A stretch of 64,000 bases of DNA from Candidatus Ozemobacteraceae bacterium (GCA_035373905.1 DAOSOK010000012.1:1-64000); one strand, 5' to 3'. Positions 8,779-17,626 are shown, counted from the stretch's first letter. Numbers and translations are program-made. The notes: generated by a model not told the origin, from the sequence alone.

Positions 8779-9621
8779 GTGAAGATCAGGTTCTGGGGAT
8801 GCAGGGGATCCATTCCGGCGCCCGGCCCTAATACTCTGAGGTATGGTGGGAACACCACCTGTGTCGAGGTGCGGCCGCTGGGCGGCGGTATCGTGATCAT
8901 CGATGCCGGCTCGGGCATCAGGTCCCTGGGCAAGCAACTCCTCAAAGAGGGGGAACTTTCGGACATCTTCCTGCTGCTGACCCACTCGCACTGGGACCAC
9001 CTGACCGGCTTTCCGTTCTTCACGCCAGCATATCTCAAAAAATATAATATTTATGTCTATGGCGGGCCGAGCGCGCAGAGCTCCCTGAAGAAATACCTGA
9101 GCCACCAGATGACGGCGCCGTATTTTCCGGTCGATTTCAGCCTGATGAAGGCCGCGTTTCACTTCGAGAGCAACGGACTCCAGGGCCGCAGCATCGGAGG
9201 GATCGAGTTCTCGGCCATCGAGTTGAGCCATCCGAACGGGGGATACGGGTTCAAGCTGACGCGAAACGGAAAGAGTTTCGTGTTCCTGACCGACAACGAA
9301 CCCGCGTTTCCCCACGAAGGCGGCCTGAAAAGGGATGACTACGTGAATTTCTGCCGGGGCGCCGACCTGTTCGTCCACGACGCCCAGTACACCGACGAGG
9401 AGATCAAGATCACCCGCGGGTGGGGCCATTCGACGTTCGCCGAGGCGACGCAGATCGCGATCGACGCCGGTGTCAAGCGATTCGGGCTGTTTCACCACGA
9501 CCCCGATCGCACGGACGACGACATGGACCGGTGTGTCGAAGTCTGCAGGGCGCAGATCGCCCGGGCTGGCGCGAAGATCGACTGCTTCGGCTGCATGGAA
9601 GGCGCCGAGCTCTCCCTGTAG
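8779..9621 (+). CDS. MBL-fold metallohydrolase (PhnP-like cyclic phosphodiesterase group)
   Basis: A 280-residue metallo-beta-lactamase-fold protein. It starts KIRFWGCRGSIPAPGPNTLR and has the metal motif THSHWDHLTG (HxHxDH), a later His in IELSHPNGGYGF, the bridging Asp in FLTDNE, and the final His in LFHHDPDRTDDD. The overall pattern matches the COG1235/PhnP group of phosphodiesterases, but the substrate is unknown. The GTG start is supported by GGAGG at 8767-8771. A single-gene unit; a short palindrome follows its stop. Confidence 0.85.
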   Translation: MKIRFWGCRGSIPAPGPNTLRYGGNTTCVEVRPLGGGIVIIDAGSGIRSLGKQLLKEGELSDIFLLLTHSHWDHLTGFPFFTPAYLKKYNIYVYGGPSAQSSLKKYLSHQMTAPYFPVDFSLMKAAFHFESNGLQGRSIGGIEFSAIELSHPNGGYGFKLTRNGKSFVFLTDNEPAFPHEGGLKRDDYVNFCRGADLFVHDAQYTDEEIKITRGWGHSTFAEATQIAIDAGVKRFGLFHHDPDRTDDDMDRCVEVCRAQIARAGAKIDCFGCMEGAELSL

Positions 9622-9624
9622 ATA

Positions 9625-9650
9625 GAGGCGTTTCACGAAACGCCCCTGCG
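9625..9650. repeat. short palindrome after the MBL gene
   Basis: GGCGTTTC-AC-GAAACGCC (9627-9644) followed by CCTGCG, 5 bases past the stop codon. It has the same layout as the 6482-6502 palindrome and could act as a terminator stem, although there is no T-run. Confidence 0.55.
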
Positions 9651-9703
9651 ATTTCCCGGATGGGCATTGAGAGGTATTTTCGAGGGACGCGAAATGCCCA
9701 TGC

Positions 9704-9732
9704 TTGCAAACGGGGCGGGCGTATGATATTCT
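9704..9732 (+). promoter_or_regulatory. candidate promoter of the cold-shock gene
   Basis: TTGCAA (9704-9709), 17 bases, TATTCT (9727-9732), with TGA just before the -10 giving an extended -10. The implied start near 9739 gives a leader of about 75 bases, the kind of untranslated region in which cold-shock genes often carry structure. Confidence 0.4.
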
Positions 9733-9813
9733 GCTCGCGCCTTCCCCGGACACCATCCGAGACGTGGCATAGTCATTCCAGACCAAGCAACACAGTACTG
9801 AAGGAGTAGAGTC

Positions 9814-10014
9814 ATGCAGAGTCGCGTAAAATGGTTCAACAACGCCAAAGGCTTCGGTTTCATCGAAAACAACGGCGGCGGCAAGGACATCTTCGTCCAC
9901 TACAAGCAGATCACCGGCGACGGGTATCGCTCGCTGGAAGAAGGCCAGACGGTCGAGTTCGAGGTCGAGGAAGGCCCCAAGGGCCCCCAGGCCGTGAACG
10001 TCCGCAAGATCTGA
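9814..10014 (+). CDS. cold-shock domain protein (CspA family)
   Basis: A 66-residue single cold-shock domain, the usual family length. RNA-binding motif RNP1 is KGFGFI, RNP2 is IFVHY, and the start [15 protein letters not shown] is standard. It binds single-stranded RNA/DNA in the cytoplasm as a chaperone. A strong AAGGAG lies about 8 bases before the ATG, suggesting high expression, and a terminator hairpin follows. Confidence 0.95.
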   Translation: MQSRVKWFNNAKGFGFIENNGGGKDIFVHYKQITGDGYRSLEEGQTVEFEVEEGPKGPQAVNVRKI

Positions 10015-10035
10015 GCACGTAACGCAGAGCAGTTC

Positions 10036-10069
10036 GGGGGCGACGGCATCGGCCGCTTCGCCCCCGTTT
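10036..10069 (+). terminator. terminator-like hairpin after csp
   Basis: GGGGGCGA pairs with TTCGCCCCC around an inner CGG/CCG loop, followed by GTTTC. It separates the csp transcript from lysS. Confidence 0.55.
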
Positions 10070-10125
10070 CATTCAAACGACGTTTCCCCGCGGAATGCGG
10101 GCGGCATCACGAAGGAAGCACGAAC

Positions 10126-11682
10126 ATGGACGCACCCTCCAGCAGCAATCTCGACCTGAATATCGTTCAGCAGCAGAGACTCGACGTGATCAACAACCTC
10201 CGGAGCGAGGGCATCGAGCCGTTTGGCCACCGCTATGACCGGACGCACGATACCGAAACGGCGAAAGCCGCGTTCGATGCCGCCGAGAAAGCCAACGGCC
10301 CGGCCGAGCATTTCGAGTGGGGTCCGGTCAAGGTTGCCGGCCGCCTGGTCGCCAAGCGCGAGCAGGGGAAAACCGCGTTCGGCCACCTGGCCGACATGAA
10401 GGGGCGCCTCCAGCTCTACTTCCGGAAAGACGTGCTGAGCGAGAAGGAGTTCGCGCTCCTCAAGCGGCTGTACGCCGGCGACATCATCGGCGTCGAGGGC
10501 ATGATGTTCCGCACCCGCACCGGCGAGGTCACCCTGCGCGTGACCGCGATCACCGTGCTGTCGAAGTCGGTGAACCCGCCGCCCGAGAAGTTCCACGGCC
10601 TGACCGACGTCGAACAGCGGTACCGCCAGCGGTACGTCGACCTGATCGCGAACCCCGAGGTGCGCGACACGTTCATCAAGCGGAGCCGCATCGTGCAGAG
10701 CATCCGCGAGTTCATGAACGCCCGCAGCTACCTCGAAGTCGAGACGCCGATGATGCACCCGATCGCGGGCGGCGCGGCGGCCCGGCCGTTCGTGACGCAC
10801 CACAACGCCCTCGACATGGACCTCTTCCTGCGCATCGCCCCGGAGCTGTATCTGAAGCGGCTGCTGGTGGGCGGCTTCGAGCGGGTGTACGAGATCAACC
10901 GCAGTTTCCGCAACGAGGGCATCTCGATCAAGCACAATCCCGAGTTCACCATGATGGAGACCTACCACGCCTACGGCGACATGGAAACGATGATCGAGCT
11001 GACGGAATCGCTCGTGGTCGAGGTGACGAAGCAGTTCTTCCCCGACCTGAAAGTGCCCTACCAGGGGAAAACGCTCGATTTCAGCCGGCCCTGGAAGCGG
11101 CTGAAGATGGTCGATGCGGTGCGCGAGGTCGCCAACTGCCCCGAACTCGATTTCAACTGCCCGCGCGAGCTGGCGGCGGCCAAGGCGAAAGAGCTCGGGA
11201 TCTACATCGAGCCGACCGATACCAGCGCCAAGCTGATCGTCAAGATCTTCGAGGAGAAGATCGAGTCGACGCTGATGAACCCGACGTTCGTGATCGAGTA
11301 CCCGAAGGAAACCTCGCCGCTGGCCAAGGCCAACGCCCAGGACCCGACGAAGGTCGACCGGTTCGAGATGTTCATCGCCGGCCGCGAAAACGCGAACGCA
11401 TTCTCAGAGTTGAACGACCCCGAAGAGCAGCGCATGCGCTTCGAAGACCAGCTCCGGCAGCGGGCCGGCGGCGACGACGAAGCCCACCAGATGGACGAGG
11501 ATTACGTGAACGCCCTGCGGTACGGCATGCCCCCGGCCGGCGGCCTGGGAATTGGCATCGACCGGCTCGTGATGGTGCTGACCGACTCGGCGTCGATCCG
11601 CGACGTCATCCTCTTCCCGACGCTGCGCCGCACCGACAACAAGCCGAAGGCCGAAGAGAGCGAAACGTCCGATAAGGCCTGA
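10126..11682 (+). CDS. lysS: lysyl-tRNA synthetase, class II
   Basis: Charges tRNA-Lys. It is 518 residues long, normal for bacterial LysRS. The N-terminal OB anticodon-binding domain (VKVAGRLVAKREQGKTAFGH) is followed by the class II core: motif 1 around SYLEVETPMMHPIAGGAAAR, motif 2 FRNEGISIKHNPEFTMMETY, and motif 3 GLGIGIDRLVMVLTD. The insertion ERMRF-EDQLRQRAGGDDEAH is typical. AAGGA precedes the ATG. The first 40 residues (SSSNLDLN, then IVQQQRLDVINNLRSEGIEP) are the normal helical extension. Confidence 0.97.
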   Translation: MDAPSSSNLDLNIVQQQRLDVINNLRSEGIEPFGHRYDRTHDTETAKAAFDAAEKANGPAEHFEWGPVKVAGRLVAKREQGKTAFGHLADMKGRLQLYFRKDVLSEKEFALLKRLYAGDIIGVEGMMFRTRTGEVTLRVTAITVLSKSVNPPPEKFHGLTDVEQRYRQRYVDLIANPEVRDTFIKRSRIVQSIREFMNARSYLEVETPMMHPIAGGAAARPFVTHHNALDMDLFLRIAPELYLKRLLVGGFERVYEINRSFRNEGISIKHNPEFTMMETYHAYGDMETMIELTESLVVEVTKQFFPDLKVPYQGKTLDFSRPWKRLKMVDAVREVANCPELDFNCPRELAAAKAKELGIYIEPTDTSAKLIVKIFEEKIESTLMNPTFVIEYPKETSPLAKANAQDPTKVDRFEMFIAGRENANAFSELNDPEEQRMRFEDQLRQRAGGDDEAHQMDEDYVNALRYGMPPAGGLGIGIDRLVMVLTDSASIRDVILFPTLRRTDNKPKAEESETSDKA

Positions 11683-11708
11683 ACATCCCGATTTCCGGAG
11701 GACGAACC

Positions 11709-12758
11709 ATGCCGATGAGCCTGCTGAAGACCTTGGGAATCTCCGCCGCGCTGGCGGTGGCGTTTGCGGGAGCCTGCGCCGCCCCCGCGGCCGCGGTGAC
11801 GCCCGACGTGCGGCTGCCCGCGTGGCACGCCCTCGAAGTCCGGGTGTCCGACTGGGACCCGGCAAAAGGCGAGATCGGCATCGACGCGAATCTGCGCGCA
11901 CTGGATGTGCCGTTGCAGGAGCTCGCCGCCGAGATCCACTGGCCGAAGCCCGTCGAAGGCCGCGGCGGCCGCAGGACGGCCGCGGCGCTGCCGGCCGGGC
12001 AACTCTGGAGCACGAGACATTCCGCAAGGGGCCTGACCATTCCATTCGACGGGTGGATCGAACTGGAGATGCTGGCCAGGCCCGACGCCGACGCGATCCG
12101 CCGGAAGATCGAGGGCACGGCGACGTATGCGCCGGCAATGCGCCAGGTCATGATGGGCGAAGTCGCCGCCGTGAAAGCCCCCCTTCCGATCGGCCGAAAC
12201 CTTGCGTTATATACCGATAAAAATATAGCTGTCCTGATGCCGGAAGCGCTCGTGTTTCAACCGGTGCTGAAAGCCGGCTCTCGTGTGCTTCATCTGTGGA
12301 TGCCGGACGTCGCTTTCGACGGTTCTCTTCGGTCCGCTCTCGGAAAGCTCCGGGCCTGCATTGCCGCGGAACGGCCGGCCCCGGCGCTCGACGAGGCGAT
12401 CAAGGCGGTCGACGAGGCGATGGGCGCCGCGAGTGATACGGTCGAGATCTCGTTCGGCGACGGCAGGCCGTCCTTCGCTGTGCCTCTGAACGTGTTCAGG
12501 GACGGGATGACGATGAATCGTGCCGTGCTGGCCGCGGCGCGGGAGCCGGAGAGCGCGATTGCCCTCGGCCGCCTCGAACGACTCGTGCGGCAGGCCCCGA
12601 ACTTCGCGACGGCCTTCGGCTGGGCCAACGTGGGCGTCCTGCAGGCCGGGGCCGGCCTGAAAGATCGCGCCCGCGACTCGTTCAGCGCAGCGCTCGAGCT
12701 GATTCCGGCGTGGCCGCTGGTTCGGGGCTGGCAGAAGGAATTGGAGAAGGGCAAATGA
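11709..12758 (+). CDS. secreted protein of unknown function with TPR-like C-terminus
   Basis: 349 residues with a clear signal peptide (MPMSLLKTLGISAALAVAFA, then an Ala-rich cleavage region). The middle is predicted beta-rich (WHALEVRVSDWDPAKGEIGI) and the last 80 residues form TPR-like helices (EPESAIALGRLERLVRQAPN, then FATAFGWANVGVLQAGAGLK and RARDSFSAALELIP). I do not recognise the family. GGAGG lies 6-7 bases before the ATG. It directly follows lysS (26 bases) and overlaps the next small gene by ATGA, so the three probably form one transcript. Periplasmic location is inferred. Confidence 0.7.
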   Translation: MPMSLLKTLGISAALAVAFAGACAAPAAAVTPDVRLPAWHALEVRVSDWDPAKGEIGIDANLRALDVPLQELAAEIHWPKPVEGRGGRRTAAALPAGQLWSTRHSARGLTIPFDGWIELEMLARPDADAIRRKIEGTATYAPAMRQVMMGEVAAVKAPLPIGRNLALYTDKNIAVLMPEALVFQPVLKAGSRVLHLWMPDVAFDGSLRSALGKLRACIAAERPAPALDEAIKAVDEAMGAASDTVEISFGDGRPSFAVPLNVFRDGMTMNRAVLAAAREPESAIALGRLERLVRQAPNFATAFGWANVGVLQAGAGLKDRARDSFSAALELIPAWPLVRGWQKELEKGK

Positions 12759-12964
12759 CCTGGTTTTTCGCGTTCAGCACGGTCGGCGTCGCGCTGACCA
12801 TGATCATGGCCGCATTCCGGCGCACCCTGGGCCTGCGCTGGCTCGAATGGCTGGGCGGCATCGCCCTCTTCGGCCTCGTCGCCGGCCTCCTCGTCCGCTT
12901 CGGCGCCGGAAAAGGCGAGGAGAAGGACGACCCCCAGAAAGACGCAGCCCCCAAACATGCGTAG
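12755..12964 (+). CDS. small two-helix membrane protein
   Basis: 69 residues starting at an ATG that overlaps the upstream stop (ATGA), which argues for translational coupling; an earlier in-frame ATG at 12710 lies inside the neighbour and is less likely. Two hydrophobic helices (TWFFAFSTVGVALTMIMAAF and WLGGIALFGLVAGLLV) are followed by a charged tail GKGEEKDDPQKDAAPK. No family recognised. The stop codon lies inside a dispersed palindrome. Confidence 0.65.
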   Translation: MTWFFAFSTVGVALTMIMAAFRRTLGLRWLEWLGGIALFGLVAGLLVRFGAGKGEEKDDPQKDAAPKHA

Positions 12965-12990
12965 GGGCGGGTTACAAACCCGCCCTGCCT
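12961..12990. repeat. dispersed palindrome, copy 3
   Basis: TAGGGGCGGGTT-ACA-AACCCGCCCTGCC, a member of the GGGGCGGGTTT family. Its first bases supply the stop codon of the preceding small gene. Confidence 0.75.
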
Positions 12991-13014
12991 CTTGAAATGA
13001 TGGGTGAAAACGAG

Positions 13015-13044
13015 AACCGGCCCCGCCGAAAGGCGGGGCCGGTT
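13015..13044 (-). terminator. strong hairpin terminator of the metallopeptidase gene
   Basis: A perfect 13-bp stem, AACCGGCCCCGCC (13015-13027) and GGCGGGGCCGGTT (13032-13044), closed by a GAAA tetraloop. On the minus strand it is followed by CTCGTTTTC. It lies 18 bases past the stop of the gene at 13062 and may serve the plus-strand genes too. Confidence 0.75.
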
Positions 13045-13061
13045 CGTCGATGGCTTCCGAA

Positions 13062-14438
13062 TTACTGGCCGATCGAGTTTTTGAGGCTGGTGAGAGCGGC
13101 CTTGGCGGCCTTGAACCGTTCAAGAGCGGTCCTGACGGCGGCGGGGTCGGCCGGGCGGCGGCTGAGTGCCTCGTTGTAGGCGGCGAAGGCGGCGAAGTAT
13201 TCTTCCTGGGCGGCGGAAAGCTTGTGGGCCGAGTCTTCGCGAGGGGCGTTCGGGGTTTCGCCGGGGGCGACCGGCGCCAGCGTCGTATCGGATGAATAGG
13301 AGGTGTAGACCTGGCCGTTCTGCGCGTTCGATCCGACCGTGACGGAAGGCTGGGGAGTCGCGGCGACCGCCGGGGCGGAGCTGCGACTTCCGAACAGGCC
13401 GGAGAAGAAGTCGGAGATGCGTGACCAGAACGACTTCTTCGTCGACGTCGTCTGGGTCGATGTGGTGGAACCCGTGGTCGAGCCGCCGGCGATCGAGCCG
13501 CGCTGCTGCAGATACGCGTAGAACTCCCGAGTTACGGTGCGCGATCCGCCGTTCAGGTAATCGAGCATCTCGTCGAGGGAGGCCTTGCTGTAGCCGATCT
13601 TGTCGAGCAGCTTCGCGAGGGCGACCTGGTCGGCGGGGTAGGTCTTTACGTAGGCGCGGCAGAAGTCGCGCAGCGAGGCGTGCGGCCCGGAGGTGGAGAG
13701 CAGGTTGTAAACCTTGTCGCGGCCGCCGGGGAACGTCATCATGACGTCATACAACATCTTTCCGACGAACAGCTCGTTGCGGGTCATCTGCTCGAACGTG
13801 TTGTCGATGAGGAACGCCGTGGTTGTGTCGTTGTCGAACGAGAGCGAGAACACCTTGCCGCCGTTCTTGAGGGCGCCGAACGCGTTCGCCCAGCCTTCGA
13901 CCCAGGCGGTGTTCGAATTGGGGAGAATCTCGTCGAGGGTGTGGATGTTGTCGGAGCCGTAGTTCAGACCGCTGAACGTGTAGCTGCCGCCGTAGGCGTT
14001 GAGCATCGCAACGTGGCCCAGTTCGTGCAGGTAGACGAACTTCTTGCTGTCGTCGGAAGAATACTGGGTGACGTGGCGATACAGCTTGATGTTGTAGCCC
14101 GTCGTCGAGCGGTAGGAGGAGGAAATCTGGTTGCGGTCGCTGATGGTCATCGTGAGCGGCTTGCTCAGACTGCCCGCGATGACCTGCGTGTAGTCCCACA
14201 GGTTGCGGCCGCCGACCTGGTTGCTGAAATACGCGCGCCAGGGGCTGCCGACGGGAAGCTGGTCGATGCTGGTGACGAGCACGGTCTGGTAGCCGATCTC
14301 GTTGCCCCAGGCGTCGGTCGTCACCTTCTCGTAATAAAACGTCACCCCGGCAACGGCCGGCGCCGCGAGGCAACACAGTACCGCGAGGGTCAGAACGAGT
14401 CGTAAGAGCGGCCGTTGATGCGATGGCCGAAGCTGCAT
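13062..14438 (-). CDS. secreted zinc metallopeptidase-like protein (HExxH)
   Basis: 458 residues. A signal peptide (LLRLVLTLAVLCCLAAPAVA) is followed by a catalytic region with VYLHELGHVAML (HExxH zinc motif) and, about 40 residues on, NTAWVEGWANAFG, whose Glu could be the third zinc ligand as in gluzincins. After about residue 310 there is a Ser/Thr-rich linker (STTGSTTSTQTTSTKKSF) and a C-terminal helical segment (EEYFAAFAAYNEALSRRPAD, then TALERFKAAKAAL) resembling a TPR hairpin. I cannot assign a MEROPS family. GGGAG precedes the ATG, with a promoter just upstream and a strong terminator behind, so it is a single-gene unit. Confidence 0.75.
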   Translation of the reverse strand: MQLRPSHQRPLLRLVLTLAVLCCLAAPAVAGVTFYYEKVTTDAWGNEIGYQTVLVTSIDQLPVGSPWRAYFSNQVGGRNLWDYTQVIAGSLSKPLTMTISDRNQISSSYRSTTGYNIKLYRHVTQYSSDDSKKFVYLHELGHVAMLNAYGGSYTFSGLNYGSDNIHTLDEILPNSNTAWVEGWANAFGALKNGGKVFSLSFDNDTTTAFLIDNTFEQMTRNELFVGKMLYDVMMTFPGGRDKVYNLLSTSGPHASLRDFCRAYVKTYPADQVALAKLLDKIGYSKASLDEMLDYLNGGSRTVTREFYAYLQQRGSIAGGSTTGSTTSTQTTSTKKSFWSRISDFFSGLFGSRSSAPAVAATPQPSVTVGSNAQNGQVYTSYSSDTTLAPVAPGETPNAPREDSAHKLSAAQEEYFAAFAAYNEALSRRPADPAAVRTALERFKAAKAALTSLKNSIGQ

Positions 14439-14468
14439 AATGTCTCCCCGCCTTCAGGTTATACAGAA

Positions 14469-14497
14469 ATTATAAGGACCGAACGGGGGTACGTCCA
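14469..14497 (-). promoter_or_regulatory. candidate promoter of the metallopeptidase gene
   Basis: On the minus strand TGGACG (14492-14497), 17 bases, TATAAT (14469-14474). The implied start near 14462 gives a leader of about 24 bases containing the ribosome-binding site. Confidence 0.55.
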
Positions 14498-14572
14498 GAG
14501 TTCAACCCGAAGAAATGCCGGACGTTTTGGAAACGCATCGCGGGCGTATCGCCAGCGTGTCGCTCTAGCGGG

Positions 14573-15811
14573 TCATTTCAGGCGGCCGTCTTCGATCAGG
14601 CTGATCAGCCGGGTGACCAGTTCCGTGAAACTCGCGGTATTGACCTCGTGCGCGGTGTCGTTGATCGTGGCCGAGAGAACGTAGGTCGGCGATGCCTGGG
14701 CTTTCTGAAGCGAAATCGTGTAATTGAGGACGCCCGGTTCCGAACCGCCCTTGAACGCGACCCGGCGCCACTGGTTTTTCCGGACGAGACCGGGATTGAT
14801 GCCGACGGCGGGATGCTCTCGCAGTTCGAAGAGGACGCGGCACAGTTCGTCGGTCGTGGCATGCCACTCGATCGTATCGACATGGAATGGGGTCGTGCGG
14901 ATGTCGGCGATGCTGACGGGAGCGGTTCCCAGTTCCGCGAGCATGGCGCGCCGGGTTGCGACGTCGGCTTTCGCGAACCGCTCGGCGCGGGCCGTATCGT
15001 TGGAGTATTTGAGGCGGAACAGATCGAACGTGGTCAGGAACGGGCGCATGCGCTCCGGGGCTATGGCTTCGACCGCCTCCCGGCCAAGCGTGTGGATGAG
15101 ATGGTCGGTGGCGGTGTTGTCGCTGATCGAGATCATCAGGTTGGCGAGCGTCGCGAGCGTGACGGGCGTGCCGGCCGGCCAGTCCTGGGTGACGCCGGTC
15201 GGGAGGCTTTGCCACTCCGGCCGCAGCGAAACGACCGTGTCGGGCCTCATGTTTCCCGCGGCCACGGCCCGCACGAGGGCTTTCAGAACATACAGTTTGA
15301 ATGCCGAACCGACGGCGAGCGGCGTGTCGGAATCGATCGAGACGAGATTCTCCCGATCGTCGCGGCGCACGGTGACGGAGACCTTCCCGGAAAGCTTGGC
15401 GAACTCGGCAGCCAGCGTCGAGGGATCGTCGGTGAACAGGCTCCATTGGCCGAACCAGAGCATGTCGACCTTGCCGTCCGGGCCGATGCGGATGCGCGCC
15501 GGCGCCTTGCCTTTTGCGAAAATCAGGTCGTATCCCCCGTCGCGACCGACCGCTTCCTTCAGTTCGCCCAGCGCACCGGCATACAACGAGCGAATCTCGT
15601 CGAGTTTCTCCGGGGGAGCCAGCGCGAGGAGGCTTTCGGCGATCGCCGCCTTGTGGTCCCTGATCTCCCCGGCGAAATACGCGTGGAAAAATGCCGTCTC
15701 CCGGCCTCCGGCCTCCGCGGCGTGAAGGCCCGAAATGGGGATGAACAAAAACGTCATCAGGCACAGCGCCGCACCGAGAATGCGGAACGGGACATGGATA
15801 TGGTTGTACAT
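14573..15811 (-). CDS. secreted serine hydrolase, class A beta-lactamase fold
   Basis: 412 residues with a signal peptide (PFRILGAALCLMTFLFIPIS). After an N-terminal domain of about 125 residues (AGEIRDHKAAIAESLLAL, then a FAKGKAPARIRIGPDGK strand pair) comes a beta-lactamase/transpeptidase fold with the SxxK motif SAFK near residue 167, SDN in ISISDNTATDHL near 228, and KGG in VAFKGGSEPGV near 354. These are the three active-site motifs of class A enzymes. The Omega-loop Glu of true class A beta-lactamases is not identifiable, so resistance activity should not be assumed; a peptidase or esterase role is as likely. The ATG at 15811 is chosen because GAGG lies 6 bases before it; an ATG at 15823 has none. 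Confidence 0.8.
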   Translation of the reverse strand: MYNHIHVPFRILGAALCLMTFLFIPISGLHAAEAGGRETAFFHAYFAGEIRDHKAAIAESLLALAPPEKLDEIRSLYAGALGELKEAVGRDGGYDLIFAKGKAPARIRIGPDGKVDMLWFGQWSLFTDDPSTLAAEFAKLSGKVSVTVRRDDRENLVSIDSDTPLAVGSAFKLYVLKALVRAVAAGNMRPDTVVSLRPEWQSLPTGVTQDWPAGTPVTLATLANLMISISDNTATDHLIHTLGREAVEAIAPERMRPFLTTFDLFRLKYSNDTARAERFAKADVATRRAMLAELGTAPVSIADIRTTPFHVDTIEWHATTDELCRVLFELREHPAVGINPGLVRKNQWRRVAFKGGSEPGVLNYTISLQKAQASPTYVLSATINDTAHEVNTASFTELVTRLISLIEDGRLK

Positions 15812-15903
15812 ATATATCCTCATGTATTTGTTTTTTGCGCCGCCGGCGCGAACGCCTGTGCCTGGCCCGCGGGAATCGCCTGTGTCTGAAATACGGCCGA
15901 CCG

Positions 15904-16926
15904 CTATTCCGGACCGAAGACCAGGGGCGCGACGTCGGTCAGGTCGGTCGACGGGCGGGACACCTGACATCGCATGTACGCCTTGTGGATCTCGTCGGGG
16001 GACGTTTCGATCAGGATCTCGTGGACCGAATCGCCGTCGCACCCGTAACTCCCCCTGAAGACGAAGGGGCTTTCGAAGGGCGGTTTGAGCGCAATACTGA
16101 GGGAGAGGGGAGAGGAGTAGGCCCCGGGTGGAATGCGAAACTCGCTCTGGGAAATCAATACCACGTGGGTTTCGAACGAGACCCTGCCGGTCCATTCGCT
16201 GGACTCGCCCGGCATCATCTGCACCGAGCAGTTCGGCCCGGGAGACTCGATATTTCCTGATATAAATATATCCCGGCCGATGCCGCGGCCGATATTGTTG
16301 AGCAGGATCGACAGGTTGCACTCGACGAAATCGCCCTTGATCAGGGTTCTGCCGAACAGTTTCCGGTGGACGATGCGAGGCTGGGGCCGCTTCCCGAACA
16401 TGCCGGCGAGAATGGCGTGCGGGACCGGCATGAAGTCGGAGCCGGCCCGCATGTAATACTGGAGTTTGCGCACGACCTGGTGCGGAGCGAGGTCGCTCTG
16501 GGGAATGAGCGACACGACGAATCCCTCTTCGGTATACGGGTCGATGATCGCATGAAGGCTCACGTTCGGAACCGGCGGGATGGTCAGGCCCGAGACGGCG
16601 CCCTGCAGCAGGCTCAGGAACTTCAGGGGGTCTGAGATGGGGATCATGCTCGAGGCGACGTCGCCGTGCGGGGACGAGCGGCAGTCGATTCCCCAGACGA
16701 TCACGCCGCCTTCGGCGTTCGCGAACCCGGACAGGGCCTTGCCGAAATTGTCGCGGTCGTGATCGGACAGCTTGCGTCCGCGGCCGTTGTCGCTGGAGCG
16801 CTTGAAGTCGAGGAACAGTTCTTCCGACTTGCGGTTGTCGATGAACTCCTGGATGCCTGCGAGGCCCTCCGAAACGAGCTTGTCGAAGATCTCGCGCGCC
16901 CTGCTGACGTCTCTGATGTCATTCAT
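15904..16926 (-). CDS. AlbA_2 (Schlafen-type) domain protein
   Basis: 340 residues. The N-terminal 180 residues carry the AlbA_2 pattern: EELFLDFKRSSDNGRGR, then NFGKALSGFANAEGGVIVWG, then FVVSLIPQSDLAPHQ and YYMRAGSDFMPVPHA. AlbA_2 domains bind nucleic acid and occur in regulators, defence proteins and Schlafen-like nucleases. The C-terminal half is beta-rich (VECNLSILLNNIGRGIGRDI, IPPGAYSSPLSLSIALKPPF) and unrecognised; it lacks the usual winged helix. It follows the membrane gene at 16971 by 44 bases but may also have its own promoter. Confidence 0.75.
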   Translation of the reverse strand: MNDIRDVSRAREIFDKLVSEGLAGIQEFIDNRKSEELFLDFKRSSDNGRGRKLSDHDRDNFGKALSGFANAEGGVIVWGIDCRSSPHGDVASSMIPISDPLKFLSLLQGAVSGLTIPPVPNVSLHAIIDPYTEEGFVVSLIPQSDLAPHQVVRKLQYYMRAGSDFMPVPHAILAGMFGKRPQPRIVHRKLFGRTLIKGDFVECNLSILLNNIGRGIGRDIFISGNIESPGPNCSVQMMPGESSEWTGRVSFETHVVLISQSEFRIPPGAYSSPLSLSIALKPPFESPFVFRGSYGCDGDSVHEILIETSPDEIHKAYMRCQVSRPSTDLTDVAPLVFGPE

Positions 16927-16947
16927 GTGTTTGCACCTGCAGCGTTG

Positions 16948-16974
16948 ATTCTATCACATGCAGAAAAAGATCAA
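16948..16974 (-). promoter_or_regulatory. possible promoter of the AlbA_2 gene
   Basis: On the minus strand TTGATC (16969-16974) and TAGAAT (16948-16953), only 15 bases apart, with TGA before the -10 (extended -10 type). Weak; the gene may simply be read from upstream. Confidence 0.3.
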
Positions 16975-17606
16975 TCCGGCTGCCTGAACGGCGGGAGATA
17001 TCCTTTCTGAAAGGTGAAGGTCTGGTGTCGCTTTCGGTAAAATTCCAGGCCCAGCAGGCCGATTTTCGTCTCGATGTGGATCGGAGCGTTGTGATTCAGC
17101 TTCAGAGCTGTCGTGCGGTCGATGGAAAGGGAAATTGTTTCGCCCTTTTTCAACCAGGATGCGACGTCGAGCGTATAGGTTTCTGACGATCCCCTGCCGT
17201 TTCGCGACGACGAACGATGCTCCTTGATGTCGAGGACGGTCGTGTCGTGTCCGACCGTTTTGATGGGAACCAGTCCGTTCACGCAGGTGGAGGCGACAAA
17301 CGCGAACAGCACGTAGACGACGATGTTCGCCAGCACATCGCCGGGTTCGATCTGCCGAAGTCTGTACAGATCATTCCTGGTGAGTGACGAAATCGGGTAT
17401 CTCCTGTCGCAGGTGGTGGCACACGTCAATGCGAAGTAGATGGTATGGAAAACGGCGAGGCTGATTCCCGAGATGATAATCGGCACAGGATACGGGTGAA
17501 CAAGCTCGAATCCGAACCAGAAATGATTCAGCAGAAACATCAGAATGCCGGGAACGACCACTCTTCGAAAGAGGATCGCGTCTGCCGGTTTCGTTTTCTT
17601 TCCCAT
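16971..17606 (-). CDS. membrane protein of unknown function
   Basis: 211 residues with three hydrophobic helices: VVVPGILMFLLNHFWFGFEL, VPIIISGISLAVFHTIYFAL and VLANIVVYVLFAFVASTCVN. A soluble C-terminal domain of about 90 residues (TTVLDIKEHRSSSRNGRG, then LKLNHNAPIHIETKIGLLGL) looks beta-stranded. No family recognised. It starts 20 bases after the DUF6599-like gene and is probably in the same transcript. Confidence 0.65.
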   Translation of the reverse strand: MGKKTKPADAILFRRVVVPGILMFLLNHFWFGFELVHPYPVPIIISGISLAVFHTIYFALTCATTCDRRYPISSLTRNDLYRLRQIEPGDVLANIVVYVLFAFVASTCVNGLVPIKTVGHDTTVLDIKEHRSSSRNGRGSSETYTLDVASWLKKGETISLSIDRTTALKLNHNAPIHIETKIGLLGLEFYRKRHQTFTFQKGYLPPFRQPD

Positions 17607-17626
17607 GTCTGCTTTTCGGCGAGAAC

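Noticed and set aside
8434..9900. 488-codon minus-strand frame over the MBL and csp genes
   Set aside because: Antisense shadow. The plus strand carries clear MBL and cold-shock motifs with good ribosome-binding sites.
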